Below the pieces are notes generated by a model that saw only the letters and a list, made by a program, of their open reading frames with translations, was not told the origin of the DNA and ran no database searches. A DNA stretch of 64,000 nt. Origin: Pseudomonas anatoliensis. Its GTDB lineage: Bacteria > Pseudomonadota > Gammaproteobacteria > Pseudomonadales > Pseudomonadaceae. This document shows positions 53,264 through 61,783 of the stretch, in pieces. The position numbers and the translations under genes were made by a program. Position 1 is the stretch's first letter, and each line of letters opens with the position of its first letter. The stretch spans positions 310,001-374,000 of the forward strand of contig NZ_JACVHC010000006.1 of NCBI RefSeq assembly GCF_017976235.1. Direction: 5' to 3'.

Positions 53264-54445
53264 ATGCAAAATTCAATCGGCGCACCAAAGCAGAGGTTTA
53301 GCCTCAGCGATCCACGAGTGCGCGCCTGGGTATTTCAGATCGTCACTATCGTGGCAGTCGTATCCCTGGGCTGGTTCCTGTTCGATAACACACAAACCAA
53401 CCTTGAACACCGGGGCATCACCTCCGGCTTCAGCTTTCTGGAGCGCAGTGCCGGGTTCGGCATCGCTCAAACCCTGATCGACTACACCGAAGCGGACAGC
53501 TATGCCCGCGTGTTTGTGATCGGTCTGCTCAATACATTGCTGGTGACCATCATCGGCGTGATCCTGGCGACTCTGCTGGGCTTCATCATTGGTGTCGCGC
53601 GTCTTTCGCCGAACTGGATCATCAGCAAGCTGGCGACCGTGTATGTGGAAGTCTTCCGCAATATTCCGCCCCTGCTGCAAATCCTGTTCTGGTACTTCGC
53701 GGTGTTCCTGACCATGCCGGGACCGCGCAACAGCCACAACTTCGGCGACACTTTCTTTGTCAGCAGCCGTGGCCTGAACATGCCGGCCGCGCTGGCAGCT
53801 GATGGTTTCTGGGCGTTCGTGATCAGTGTCGTGGTGGCCATCGTCGGCATCGTGCTGATGTGCCGCTGGGCCAACAAACGCTTTGAAGCGACCGGTGAGC
53901 CGTTCCACAAGTTCTGGGTGGGTCTGGCGATGCTGCTGGTGATCCCGAGTTTGTGCGCGCTGATCTTCGGTGCTCCGCTGCACTGGGAAATGCCTGAGCT
54001 CAAGGGCTTCAACTTCGTTGGCGGCTGGGTGCTTATCCCGGAACTGCTGGCCTTGACCCTGGCCTTGACCGTTTACACCGCGGCGTTTATCGCCGAGATC
54101 GTGCGTTCGGGGATCAAGTCGGTCAGCCACGGCCAGACCGAAGCGGCCCGTTCGCTCGGTTTGCGTGAAGGCCCGACCCTGCGCAAGGTGATCATTCCCC
54201 AGGCACTGCGGGTGATCATCCCGCCGCTGACCAGCCAATACCTGAACCTGGCGAAGAACTCCTCGCTGGCCGCCGGTATCGGTTATCCGGAAATGGTTTC
54301 GCTGTTCGCCGGCACCGTGCTGAACCAGACCGGTCAGGCGATCGAAGTGATTGCGATCACCATGAGCGTGTACCTGGCGATCAGTATCAGCATTTCCCTG
54401 CTGATGAACTGGTACAACAAGCGCATTGCGCTGATCGAGCGGTAA
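53264..54445 (+). CDS. aapQ: Amino-acid ABC transporter permease AapQ
   Basis: A 393-residue inner-membrane permease. It begins with RFSLSDPRVRAWVFQIV, then several membrane segments. The typical HAAT-family insertion lies between the first helices, and the EAA loop is near the C-terminus (EAARSLGLREGPTLRKVIIPQALRVIIPP). It pairs with AapM. Confidence 0.94.
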   Translation: MQNSIGAPKQRFSLSDPRVRAWVFQIVTIVAVVSLGWFLFDNTQTNLEHRGITSGFSFLERSAGFGIAQTLIDYTEADSYARVFVIGLLNTLLVTIIGVILATLLGFIIGVARLSPNWIISKLATVYVEVFRNIPPLLQILFWYFAVFLTMPGPRNSHNFGDTFFVSSRGLNMPAALAADGFWAFVISVVVAIVGIVLMCRWANKRFEATGEPFHKFWVGLAMLLVIPSLCALIFGAPLHWEMPELKGFNFVGGWVLIPELLALTLALTVYTAAFIAEIVRSGIKSVSHGQTEAARSLGLREGPTLRKVIIPQALRVIIPPLTSQYLNLAKNSSLAAGIGYPEMVSLFAGTVLNQTGQAIEVIAITMSVYLAISISISLLMNWYNKRIALIER

Positions 54446-54455
54446 GGAAAAGCGC

Positions 54456-55553
54456 ATGAGTACTCATACTTTCAAACCCGACATGCCCCCTCCGAGCAGT
54501 AGCATCGGCGTAGTGGCATGGATGCGCGCGAACATGTTCTCCAGCTGGCTCAACACCTTGCTGACGCTGTTCGCGTTCTACCTGATCTACCTGATCGTTC
54601 CGCCGATTCTGGGGTGGGCGATCATCGACGCCAACTGGATCGGCACCACCCAGGCCGATTGCACCAAGGAGGGCGCCTGCTGGGTGTTCATCCAGCAACG
54701 CTTCGGTCAGTTCATGTATGGCTACTACCCGACCGGCTTGCGCTGGCGCGTGGACCTGACCGTGTGGCTGGCAGTGATCGGCGTGGCGCCACTGTTCATC
54801 TCGCGCTTCCCGCGTAAAGCGGTATACGGGCTGAGTTTTCTGGTGATCTATCCGATTGCCGCCTGGTGCCTGCTGCACGGCGGCGTATTCGGCCTGCAAA
54901 CCGTCGCGACCAGCCAATGGGGCGGTTTGATGCTGACTCTGGTAATCGCCACGGTCGGTATCGCTGGAGCCTTGCCGCTGGGGATTGTGCTGGCGCTGGG
55001 TCGACGTTCGAACATGCCGGCGATTCGAGTGGTCTGCGTGACCTTCATCGAGTTCTGGCGCGGCGTGCCGTTGATCACGGTGCTGTTCATGTCTTCGGTA
55101 ATGCTGCCGCTGTTCCTGCCCGAAGGCATGAACTTCGACAAGTTGCTGCGGGCGCTGATCGGCGTGATCCTGTTCCAGTCGGCCTACGTGGCTGAAGTGG
55201 TGCGCGGCGGTCTGCAAGCGATCCCCAAGGGTCAGTACGAAGCGGCCGCTGCGATGGGCCTGGGCTACTGGCGTTCGATGGGCCTGGTGATTCTGCCGCA
55301 AGCCCTGAAAATGGTGATCCCCGGCATCGTCAACACCTTCATCGCGCTGTTCAAGGACACCAGTCTGGTGATCATCATCGGCCTCTTTGACCTGCTCAAC
55401 AGCGTCAAGCAAGCCGCTGCCGATCCGAAATGGCTGGGCATGGCCACCGAAGGCTACGTGTTTGCCGCCCTGGTGTTCTGGATTTTCTGTTTTGGTATGT
55501 CGCGCTATTCCATGCATCTGGAACGCAAGCTCGACACTGGCCACAAGCGTTAG
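54456..55553 (+). CDS. aapM: Amino-acid ABC transporter permease AapM
   Basis: A 365-residue inner-membrane permease, second half of the AapQM channel. It has several membrane segments and an EAA loop (QYEAAAAMGLGYWRSMGLVILPQALKMVIPG). WWVF-type conserved stretches include EFWRGVPLITVLFMSSVMLPLFLP. It lies 10 bp after aapQ and 10 bp before aapP, which shows one operon. Confidence 0.94.
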   Translation: MSTHTFKPDMPPPSSSIGVVAWMRANMFSSWLNTLLTLFAFYLIYLIVPPILGWAIIDANWIGTTQADCTKEGACWVFIQQRFGQFMYGYYPTGLRWRVDLTVWLAVIGVAPLFISRFPRKAVYGLSFLVIYPIAAWCLLHGGVFGLQTVATSQWGGLMLTLVIATVGIAGALPLGIVLALGRRSNMPAIRVVCVTFIEFWRGVPLITVLFMSSVMLPLFLPEGMNFDKLLRALIGVILFQSAYVAEVVRGGLQAIPKGQYEAAAAMGLGYWRSMGLVILPQALKMVIPGIVNTFIALFKDTSLVIIIGLFDLLNSVKQAAADPKWLGMATEGYVFAALVFWIFCFGMSRYSMHLERKLDTGHKR

Positions 55554-55563
55554 GAGTTCTGTA

Positions 55564-56328
55564 ATGAGTGAAGCAATCAAAAAGCCTGTGAGCCCTGAAG
55601 GCATTATTCAGATGCAGGGCGTCAACAAGTGGTACGGCCAGTTCCACGTGCTCAAAGACATCAACCTCAACGTCAAACAGGGCGAACGTATCGTCCTGTG
55701 CGGCCCGTCGGGTTCCGGCAAGTCGACCACCATTCGTTGCCTCAATCGACTGGAAGAACACCAGCAGGGCCGCATCGTTGTCGATGGCGTGGAACTGACC
55801 AACGACCTCAAGCAGATCGAAGCGATCCGCCGTGAAGTCGGCATGGTGTTCCAGCATTTCAACCTGTTCCCGCACCTGACCATTTTGCAGAACTGCACCC
55901 TGGCGCCGATGTGGGTGCGTAAGATGCCCAAGCGCAAGGCCGAGGAAATCGCCATGCATTATCTGGAACGCGTACGCATTCCGGAGCAGGCGCACAAGTT
56001 TCCGGGGCAACTGTCCGGCGGTCAGCAACAGCGTGTGGCGATCGCCCGCGCGCTGTGCATGAAACCGAAAATCATGCTGTTCGACGAACCGACGTCGGCC
56101 CTCGATCCGGAAATGGTCAAAGAGGTGCTCGACACCATGATCGGTCTGGCCGAAGACGGCATGACCATGCTCTGCGTAACCCACGAAATGGGCTTCGCCC
56201 GTACCGTGGCCAATCGCGTGATCTTCATGGACAAGGGCGAGATTGTTGAGCAGGCGGCACCGAACGACTTCTTCGATAATCCGCAGAATGAGCGGACGAA
56301 GCTGTTCCTGAGCCAGATTCTGCATTGA
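55564..56328 (+). CDS. aapP: Amino-acid ABC transporter ATPase AapP
   Basis: A 254-residue ATP-binding subunit that drives AapQM. Walker A is GPSGSGKST near residue 47, the signature is LSGGQQQR, Walker B is IMLFDEPTSALDP and the H-loop is CVTHEMGFAR. The ATG at 55564 has AGGAG eight nucleotides upstream. It is the last gene of the operon and is followed by a strong terminator. Confidence 0.96.
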   Translation: MSEAIKKPVSPEGIIQMQGVNKWYGQFHVLKDINLNVKQGERIVLCGPSGSGKSTTIRCLNRLEEHQQGRIVVDGVELTNDLKQIEAIRREVGMVFQHFNLFPHLTILQNCTLAPMWVRKMPKRKAEEIAMHYLERVRIPEQAHKFPGQLSGGQQQRVAIARALCMKPKIMLFDEPTSALDPEMVKEVLDTMIGLAEDGMTMLCVTHEMGFARTVANRVIFMDKGEIVEQAAPNDFFDNPQNERTKLFLSQILH

Positions 56329-56345
56329 TGGCTGATGTGTAAAAC

Positions 56346-56377
56346 GAACCCGGCCAAGTGCCGGGTTTGTTTTTTTG
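56346..56377 (+). terminator. Terminator of aapJQMP
   Basis: A stem CCCGGC / GCCGGG, extended by AA/TT pairs, is followed by TTTGTTTTTTT. It lies just past aapP. Confidence 0.85.
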
Positions 56378-56380
56378 GGG

Positions 56381-56869
56381 TCAGGATACGGTGAGGGTTT
56401 CGTGTTCTTTGTGGATGGTGTGCTTGAAGCCTCTCAAGTCTGCACCTTCACCGAGAATTTTCGCATCGGTCAGCAAGTACGGGTAACGATCCAATAGTCG
56501 CATCAGCAGCATCAACGCCTTGGGCGGTAGTATTTCGCCGCGTTCGTAGCGAGAGAACGCGTTATGCCCTCCACCGGACAGCAGTTGCACCGTCTCTTTT
56601 TGCGTGAGGTGCAATTTGCGCCGAATACGCTTCATCTCGGCGCCGATCATTTGCCTGGCAGCGAAAACCAACTCATCCCCTGCATCACAATAACGTTCTG
56701 CGCTATCGGTATCGTGATCCCACTCAACCTCTCCGCACTGCTGGCATTCCCAACCAGAAAGATCATCTACACGGCGCTCCATGCCTTTGACACTCAGGGT
56801 TTCGCCGCGCCCTGCAAAATGTCTCATTCCCTCACGTGCACCGCAGCTGACACATTGCTGGGTTTTCAT
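56381..56869 (-). CDS. mqsA: MqsA-type antitoxin
   Basis: A 162-residue antitoxin and autorepressor. The N-terminal zinc-binding domain has two Cys pairs (CVSC, Cys6/Cys9; CQQC, Cys42/Cys45). The C-terminal XRE-type helix-turn-helix reads LTQKETVQLLSGGGHNAFSRYERG. It is about 30 residues longer than E. coli MqsA, with a charged tail after RYPYLLTDAKIL. The ATG overlaps the toxin stop (ATGA). It should bind the palindrome at 57201. Confidence 0.93.
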   Translation of the reverse strand: MKTQQCVSCGAREGMRHFAGRGETLSVKGMERRVDDLSGWECQQCGEVEWDHDTDSAERYCDAGDELVFAARQMIGAEMKRIRRKLHLTQKETVQLLSGGGHNAFSRYERGEILPPKALMLLMRLLDRYPYLLTDAKILGEGADLRGFKHTIHKEHETLTVS

Positions 56870-57177
56870 GGGTTTTTCTCCTTGAAGGAGATTACCGGTG
56901 GGCCGCCACCGGGGCGGTAGGTCACCTTGATGTAAATCTCCAGATCTTGTGAATGGGTGTGATACACGTCTTGCCAGACCCGATGATCGTCGTAGCTGGT
57001 CATCGATTTGTACAACATCCTGTTCTGGAATTCGAAAACGATCTCTTGCATCTCGCTGATGCTAAAGCCGAGATACTCGCCTGAATCTGCCGAGGTCTTT
57101 GTGAAGGCTTTTTTTCCAAGCCGCCGGACCTCAGCCTTGATCACCGCCAAGTCGTAATGGGGCGTGTTCTTCTCAAT
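56866..57177 (-). CDS. mqsR: MqsR-type mRNA interferase toxin, apparent ATT start
   Basis: The toxin partner of MqsA, a RelE-fold ribonuclease expected to cut mRNA at GCU-like sites. Signatures are MLYKSMTSYDDHRVWQDVYH and the C-terminal VISFKEK. The family N-terminus EKNTPHYDLAVIKAEV is fully encoded from 57174, but the codon where Met should be (57177-57175) is ATT. The next standard start codon is TTG at 57150, which would drop nine conserved residues. No in-frame ATG, GTG or TTG exists between 57177 and 57240. Length is 103 residues from ATT, near the usual 98. Confidence 0.88.
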   Translation of the reverse strand: MEKNTPHYDLAVIKAEVRRLGKKAFTKTSADSGEYLGFSISEMQEIVFEFQNRMLYKSMTSYDDHRVWQDVYHTHSQDLEIYIKVTYRPGGGPPVISFKEKNP

Positions 57178-57200
57178 AAGAAACCAAAACCCTGTCCCTG

Positions 57201-57223
57201 AAATTACCCTTAAAGGGTAATTT
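57201..57223. promoter_or_regulatory. Perfect 11-bp inverted-repeat operator of mqsRA
   Basis: AAATTACCCTT and AAGGGTAATTT flank a single central base. E. coli MqsA binds AACCT-N3-AGGTT palindromes at its own promoter, and this site is placed the same way, directly upstream of the toxin. Confidence 0.75.
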
Positions 57224-57308
57224 TGACTAATCGAAAATTCCGCTCCATTTCCTTCCCATTCACCCTAGGTGGTTGCCGTCCTACACGGGTCTGACTACCA
57301 TGTCGGAA

Positions 57309-57333
57309 AATTCATCCTATGATTGGATGAAAG
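57309..57333. promoter_or_regulatory. Dyad upstream of the GntR gene
   Basis: TTCATCC-TATGATT-GGATGAA (57311-57331) has perfect 7-bp arms, just before the ribosome-binding region of the GntR gene. It is likely an autoregulatory operator. Confidence 0.55.
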
Positions 57334-57343
57334 GGCGAATCCT

Positions 57344-58003
57344 ATGTCAGACATTTCTCCACTTGTTAAGCGGTCCTTGGTCGATCAGGCCTTGGATCAA
57401 TTGCGTCAGCGCATCAACAGCGGCACCTGGCAGGTCGGCGAGCGATTGCCGACCGAGCCCGAGCTGTGCGCCGAGCTGGGCATCAGCCGCAACACCGTGC
57501 GTGAAGCCATGCGCGTGTTGGCGTTTTCCGGGTTGATTGAAATTCGCCAGGGCGACGGTAGTTATCTGCGTGCGCTGATTGATCCGCTGGACACCCTCAA
57601 GGCGCTCTCGCGTTGTTCGCTAGAGCAAGCGCGGGAAACCCGGCACATCCTTGAGGTCGAGGCCATTGGCCTCGCGGCGTTGCGCCGCACCGATGAAGAC
57701 CTGGTCGCCTTGCGTGAAGCGCTCGGCACCAGCGGCAGTCATTACCACGGCGATCTCGATACCTACATCGCCTGCGATCTGGTGTTCCACCGCCGCTTGG
57801 TCGACGCCGCGCACAACCCGACGCTCAGCGAGCTGTATCGCTATTTCTCCAGCATCGTCGGCGCGCAATTGCGCCAGACGCTGAACATCGTTCCGCGCCG
57901 TCAGGAAGTGTTCGACTTGCACATCGAGTTGCTCGATGCCGTCGAACAACGCGACCCGGAACGGGCCAAAGCCTTATCGAGGCAGTTGATCAATGAACCT
58001 TGA
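57344..58003 (+). CDS. GntR-family (FadR subfamily) transcriptional regulator
   Basis: A 219-residue regulator. The N-terminal winged helix-turn-helix reads LRQRINSGTWQVGERLPTEPELCAELGISRNTVREAMRVL. The C-terminal all-helical FCD domain keeps its metal/ligand-binding pattern (DLVFHRRLVDAAHN, then HIELLDAVEQRD). It overlaps the transporter gene by about 11 bp, so it probably controls that transporter in response to its substrate. The start could be ATG 57344, or a weaker TTG at 57323. Confidence 0.92.
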   Translation: MSDISPLVKRSLVDQALDQLRQRINSGTWQVGERLPTEPELCAELGISRNTVREAMRVLAFSGLIEIRQGDGSYLRALIDPLDTLKALSRCSLEQARETRHILEVEAIGLAALRRTDEDLVALREALGTSGSHYHGDLDTYIACDLVFHRRLVDAAHNPTLSELYRYFSSIVGAQLRQTLNIVPRRQEVFDLHIELLDAVEQRDPERAKALSRQLINEP

Positions 58004-59297
58004 AACAGAGAAATCCATGCCCCGCAACGAGATATCCACAGCCCCGAAACGCACGGCAGAGCTTGAAGAGCTGCTGATCGATGCCGAGGCTGATGACGAG
58101 CAAGTACAGCAAAGCCATCCGCTGGTGCGTCGGCCGTGGCTGTTGCTGCTGGGCTTGATTCTGGTGGCGCTGAACCTGCGTCCGGCGCTGTCGAGCCTGG
58201 CACCGCTGCTCAGCGATGTTTCGAAAAGCCTCGGGCTGTCTGCCGCTCAGGCGGGTCTGCTGACCACGCTGCCGGTGCTGTGCCTCGGCCTGTTTGCACC
58301 GCTGGCGCCGATTCTGGCGCGGCGTTTTGGTGCCGAGCGAGTGGTGTTGGGGATTCTCCTGACCCTCGCAGGCGGGATTATTTTGCGCAGCAATTTCGGT
58401 GAGATCGGTCTGTTTGCCGGCAGCGTATTGGGCGGCGCCAGTATCGGCATCATTGGCGTCTTGCTGCCGGGCATCGTCAAGCGCGACTTCGCCAAACACG
58501 CCGGCACCATGACGGGCGTTTACACCATGGCGCTGTGTCTCGGTGCCGCGATGGCGGCGGGATCGAGCGTGCCGTTAAGTGAACACTTCGGCAGCAGCTG
58601 GGCGGTGGGACTGGGTTTCTGGGTGATTCCGGCGCTGGTCGCTGCGGTGTTCTGGCTACCACAAGTCGGCCAGAAACACGGTGCGCACAATGTTGCTTAT
58701 CGCGTGCGCGGGCTGTTGCGTGATCCGCTGGCGTGGCAGGTGACCTTGTACATGGGCCTGCAATCGTCGCTGGCTTACATCGTGTTCGGCTGGTTGCCGT
58801 CGATCCTGATTGGGCGCGGTCTGACGCCGACTCAGGCCGGCCTGGTACTGTCCGGTTCGGTGATCGTTCAGCTCGCCAGTTCACTCGCGGCGCCGTGGCT
58901 GGCGACTCGTGGCAAGGATCAGCGTCTGGCGATTGTGGTGGTGATGGCGCTGACCCTCGGCGGTCTGTTCGGTTGCCTTTATGCGCCGATCGAAGGCCTG
59001 TGGGGCTGGGCGATTCTGCTAGGTCTGGGGCAGGGTGGTGCATTCAGTCTGGCGCTGACGTTGATCGTACTGCGTTCGCGTGACTCCCATGTCGCAGCCA
59101 ACCTGTCGAGCATGGCCCAAGGCTTCGGCTACACGCTGGCGTCGATGGGGCCGTTTGCAGTCGGCGTTGTGCATGACTGGACAGGCGGCTGGAATGCGGT
59201 GGGCTGGATCTTCGGCATCATTGGCACGGGGGCGATCATCGCCGGCCTTGGCGCCGGGCGGACGCTGTATGTGCAGGTCACAAGCGAAAAAATCTGA
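57993..59297 (+). CDS. MFS transporter, CynX/NimT type
   Basis: A 434-residue major-facilitator protein with a hydrophilic N-terminus of about 45 residues and 12 membrane segments. The first is LLLLGLILVALNLRPALSSLAPLLSDV, typical of the cyanate/2-nitroimidazole transporter group. GTMTGVYTMALCLGAAMAAG in the middle is also typical. The ATG at 57993 overlaps the regulator stop; a second ATG at 58017 is possible. The substrate is unknown. Confidence 0.9.
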   Translation: MNLETEKSMPRNEISTAPKRTAELEELLIDAEADDEQVQQSHPLVRRPWLLLLGLILVALNLRPALSSLAPLLSDVSKSLGLSAAQAGLLTTLPVLCLGLFAPLAPILARRFGAERVVLGILLTLAGGIILRSNFGEIGLFAGSVLGGASIGIIGVLLPGIVKRDFAKHAGTMTGVYTMALCLGAAMAAGSSVPLSEHFGSSWAVGLGFWVIPALVAAVFWLPQVGQKHGAHNVAYRVRGLLRDPLAWQVTLYMGLQSSLAYIVFGWLPSILIGRGLTPTQAGLVLSGSVIVQLASSLAAPWLATRGKDQRLAIVVVMALTLGGLFGCLYAPIEGLWGWAILLGLGQGGAFSLALTLIVLRSRDSHVAANLSSMAQGFGYTLASMGPFAVGVVHDWTGGWNAVGWIFGIIGTGAIIAGLGAGRTLYVQVTSEKI

Positions 59298-59300
59298 TTC

Positions 59301-59397
59301 ATGTAGGCGCTGCGGCACGCTGCGATCTTTTGATGGTGATTTTAAAGACCAGGATCAAAAGATCGCAGCCTCGTTGCACTCGAATGCTCCTACAGGG
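59301..59397. repeat. Degenerate REP pair
   Basis: The left unit GTAGGCGCTGCGGCACGCTG and the right unit GATCGCAGCCTCGTTGCACT with CGAATGCTCCTAC have diverged stems but keep the outer GTAGG/CTCCTAC heads and the CGATCTTTTGAT core. Confidence 0.85.
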
Positions 59398-59506
59398 TTT
59401 GTGCTGAACGAAGACGCTGCTGATATTCGGTGCACGAATGCCGATAGTGTTTCCGCGCTTTGCAGATTATCGTGCTGGCAATCTGTCCATTCCTTGGAGT
59501 TTGCCC

Positions 59507-59977
59507 ATGAGTGACGCCCACGCTGCGTTGATCACCCGCTTCTATCAGGCCTTCCAGCGTCTCGACGCCGAGGCGATGGCTGCGTGTTACACCGACGATG
59601 TAGTGTTCAGCGATCCGGCCTTTGGTGAGCTGCGCGGGCGTGATGCTGGCGACATGTGGCGGATGCTCACCACTCGCGCCAAAGACTTTTCGCTGACTTT
59701 CGACAACGTTCGCGCCGACGAGCGCAGCGGCGGCGCGCATTGGGTCGCGACTTACGTGTTCAGCCAGACCGGCAATGTGGTGGTCAACGATATCCAGGCA
59801 CGCTTCGTGTTCCGTGACGGCAAGATCTGCGAGCACCATGATCATTTCGATCTGTGGCGCTGGTCGCGTCAGGCCCTCGGTTTCAAAGGTCTGCTGCTCG
59901 GTTGGACGCCTCTGGTGCGTAACGCAGTGCGTGCCCAGGCGCTGAAGGGACTGAAGGCATTTCAGGCCGGTCGCTGA
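59507..59977 (+). CDS. SnoaL-like nuclear transport factor 2 family protein
   Basis: A 156-residue protein with the SnoaL pattern ITRFYQAFQRLDAEAMAACYTDDVVFSDPAFGELRG at the N-terminus and FVFRDGKICEHHDHFDLWRWSRQALG near the C-terminus. The start at 59507 has GGAG seven nucleotides upstream. Relatives include isomerases and ligand-binding proteins; no function can be assigned. Confidence 0.85.
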   Translation: MSDAHAALITRFYQAFQRLDAEAMAACYTDDVVFSDPAFGELRGRDAGDMWRMLTTRAKDFSLTFDNVRADERSGGAHWVATYVFSQTGNVVVNDIQARFVFRDGKICEHHDHFDLWRWSRQALGFKGLLLGWTPLVRNAVRAQALKGLKAFQAGR

Positions 59978-60016
59978 TAAGATCGCGGCCTGTTTCCTAC
60001 GCGTCTTGATCCCGAA

Positions 60017-60319
60017 GTGACCAGCCTTAGCGAAAAATCTGTCGATGTTGTCGAGCCAGTGAGCAAATCCTGGTTCGTCTATCTCGTGCGCGCGGCCAAC
60101 GGTTCGTTGTATTGCGGGATCAGCGATGATCCTGTCCGCCGTTTTGCCAAGCATCAGAGCGGTAAAGGCGCGCGCTTCTTCCTGTCCAGCCCGGCGATGG
60201 CGCTGGTTTACACCGAGCTTTGTCGCGACAAGAGCGACGCCTTGCGGCAGGAAAGGTTGATCAAAAAACTGCGCAAGAGTGCGAAGGAGTGTCTGGTCGC
60301 GTCTTATCAATCTGACTGA
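60017..60319 (+). CDS. GIY-YIG domain endonuclease-like protein
   Basis: A 100-residue single-domain GIY-YIG protein: WFVYLVRAANGSLYCGISDD contains the two short strands, RRFAKHQSGKGARFF the conserved Arg region, and LRQERLIKKLRKSAKE the catalytic Glu. It resembles the UPF0213/YhbQ and SlxI group, which act on structured DNA. The start is GTG at 60017, with a weak ribosome-binding site. Confidence 0.88.
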   Translation: MTSLSEKSVDVVEPVSKSWFVYLVRAANGSLYCGISDDPVRRFAKHQSGKGARFFLSSPAMALVYTELCRDKSDALRQERLIKKLRKSAKECLVASYQSD

Positions 60320-60403
60320 TCAGTTCCCATCAGCCAGATCTGTAGGCTGCTAAGTAAATGCGCGCTAAGCTGCCGACTCACTTTCTGAGCGGCGGAGCCG
60401 AGC

Positions 60404-61339
60404 ATGTCCGAGTTGATTCTGCATCATTACCCGACCTCTCCATTTGCCGAGAAGGCCCGTCTGCTGCTGGGTTTCAAAGGTCTGTCCTGGCGCTCGGTGA
60501 ACATCTCGCCGGTAATGCCGAAACCGGATCTGACCGCCCTGACCGGTGGTTATCGCAAAACCCCTGTGCTGCAGATCGGCGCTGACATCTATTGCGACAC
60601 TTCGTTGATCGCCCGCCGACTTGAGCAAGAGAAGGCACAGCCGTCGTTTTTCCCCGAAGGTCAGGAGATGACCACCGCCAGCTTCGCGACGTGGGCGGAC
60701 TCGGTGGTGTTCCAGCATGCCGTCAGCCTGGTGTTCCAGCCGGAATCGGTTGCCGTGCGTTTCGGCAAATTACCGCCGGAAGCGATCAAGGCGTTTATGG
60801 CCGACCGTGCCGGCCTGTTCAGTGGCGGCAGCGCCACGCGTTTGTCTACCGAGCAAGCCAAGCATCAATGGCCGACGATCATGGCGCGTCTGGAGCAGCA
60901 GTTGCAGCGCGAGCAAGGTGATTTCCTGTTCGGCGATCCATCGATTGCCGACTTTGCTTTGGCGCCCCCGATGTGGTTTCTCAAGGCGACCCATGTGACA
61001 GCGCCTCTGGTGGATGAGTATCCAGCCGTCGTCGCGTGGCTGGGACGTGTGTTGGGCTTCGGGCATGGCGCTGCGAGCGAAATGACGTCCGACGAGGCGC
61101 TGGAGGTTGCACGCAATGCGACGCCAGCGGCATTGCCGGATGAACAGTTTGTTGACCCGAACGGGTTCAAGGCCGGGCAGCAGGTGGCAATTGCCGCAAC
61201 GGATTACGGGGTTGATCCGGTGGTAGGTGAGTTGCTGTTTGCCGGTCGTGAGCAGTTGATCGTGCGGCGCGAAGACGAGCGTGCCGGCGTGGTGCATGTG
61301 CACTTCCCGCGGTTCGGTTTCCGTATCGAAGCACGCTAA
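60404..61339 (+). CDS. Glutathione S-transferase family protein
   Basis: A 311-residue protein with an N-terminal thioredoxin-fold domain (HHYPTSPFAEKARLLLGFKGLSWRSV; the cis-Pro TPVLQ; DTSLIARRLE) and an all-helical C-terminal domain (SIADFALAPPMWFLK). A further segment of about 90 residues (FVDPNGFKAGQQVAIAATDYGVDPVVGELL) is longer than in classic GSTs and occurs in a proteobacterial subgroup. The substrate is unknown. Confidence 0.88.
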   Translation: MSELILHHYPTSPFAEKARLLLGFKGLSWRSVNISPVMPKPDLTALTGGYRKTPVLQIGADIYCDTSLIARRLEQEKAQPSFFPEGQEMTTASFATWADSVVFQHAVSLVFQPESVAVRFGKLPPEAIKAFMADRAGLFSGGSATRLSTEQAKHQWPTIMARLEQQLQREQGDFLFGDPSIADFALAPPMWFLKATHVTAPLVDEYPAVVAWLGRVLGFGHGAASEMTSDEALEVARNATPAALPDEQFVDPNGFKAGQQVAIAATDYGVDPVVGELLFAGREQLIVRREDERAGVVHVHFPRFGFRIEAR

Positions 61340-61342
61340 AAG

Positions 61343-61429
61343 CAAAAGATCGCAGCCTTCGGCAGCTCCTACACGGATAACATCAATCCGACTGTAGGAG
61401 CTGCCGCAGGCTGCGATCTTTTGATCTTG
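61343..61429. repeat. REP palindrome pair (GTAGGAGC family)
   Basis: Inverted REP units lie between the convergent GST and glutaredoxin genes. Confidence 0.95.
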
Positions 61430-61432
61430 CTG

Positions 61433-61783
61433 TTATTTCAATGCGGCGAGGATCTCGTCCGGATCAAACCCGCGAATCAACGTGCCATTCACATCGATCA
61501 GCGGAATCCCGCGCCCACCCAGTGCCTCGTACGCCTTGCGCGCCTCGCCATCCTTCTCGATGTCGAATTCCTTGAAGGGAATCCCCTTGCTGTCGAGAAA
61601 GCGCTTGGTCTGCTTGCAGTAGCCGCACCAGTCTGTGGCATACAGCACGACATTAGCCTGCGCCCGCGTCTGCTCGGCAACCATCTGCGAGGGGTTGAAC
61701 ACCCGCTCGATCTTGCCCCAGTTCTGATAGATCACGACCACCAGCAGAACCAGCGCGACCTTCTTCAGCACATTGCCGAGCAT
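61433..61783 (-). CDS. Membrane-anchored glutaredoxin-like protein
   Basis: A 116-residue protein with an N-terminal membrane segment (about 8-22) followed by a glutaredoxin/NrdH-like domain. The redox motif CGYC lies in ATDWCGYCKQTKRFL, the cis-Pro in GGRGIPLIDVNG and the C-terminal GFDPDEILAAL. The membrane anchor is unusual for a glutaredoxin. The ATG overlaps the yejK stop by one base (TGATG), so the two are translationally coupled. Confidence 0.88.
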   Translation of the reverse strand: MLGNVLKKVALVLLVVVIYQNWGKIERVFNPSQMVAEQTRAQANVVLYATDWCGYCKQTKRFLDSKGIPFKEFDIEKDGEARKAYEALGGRGIPLIDVNGTLIRGFDPDEILAALK

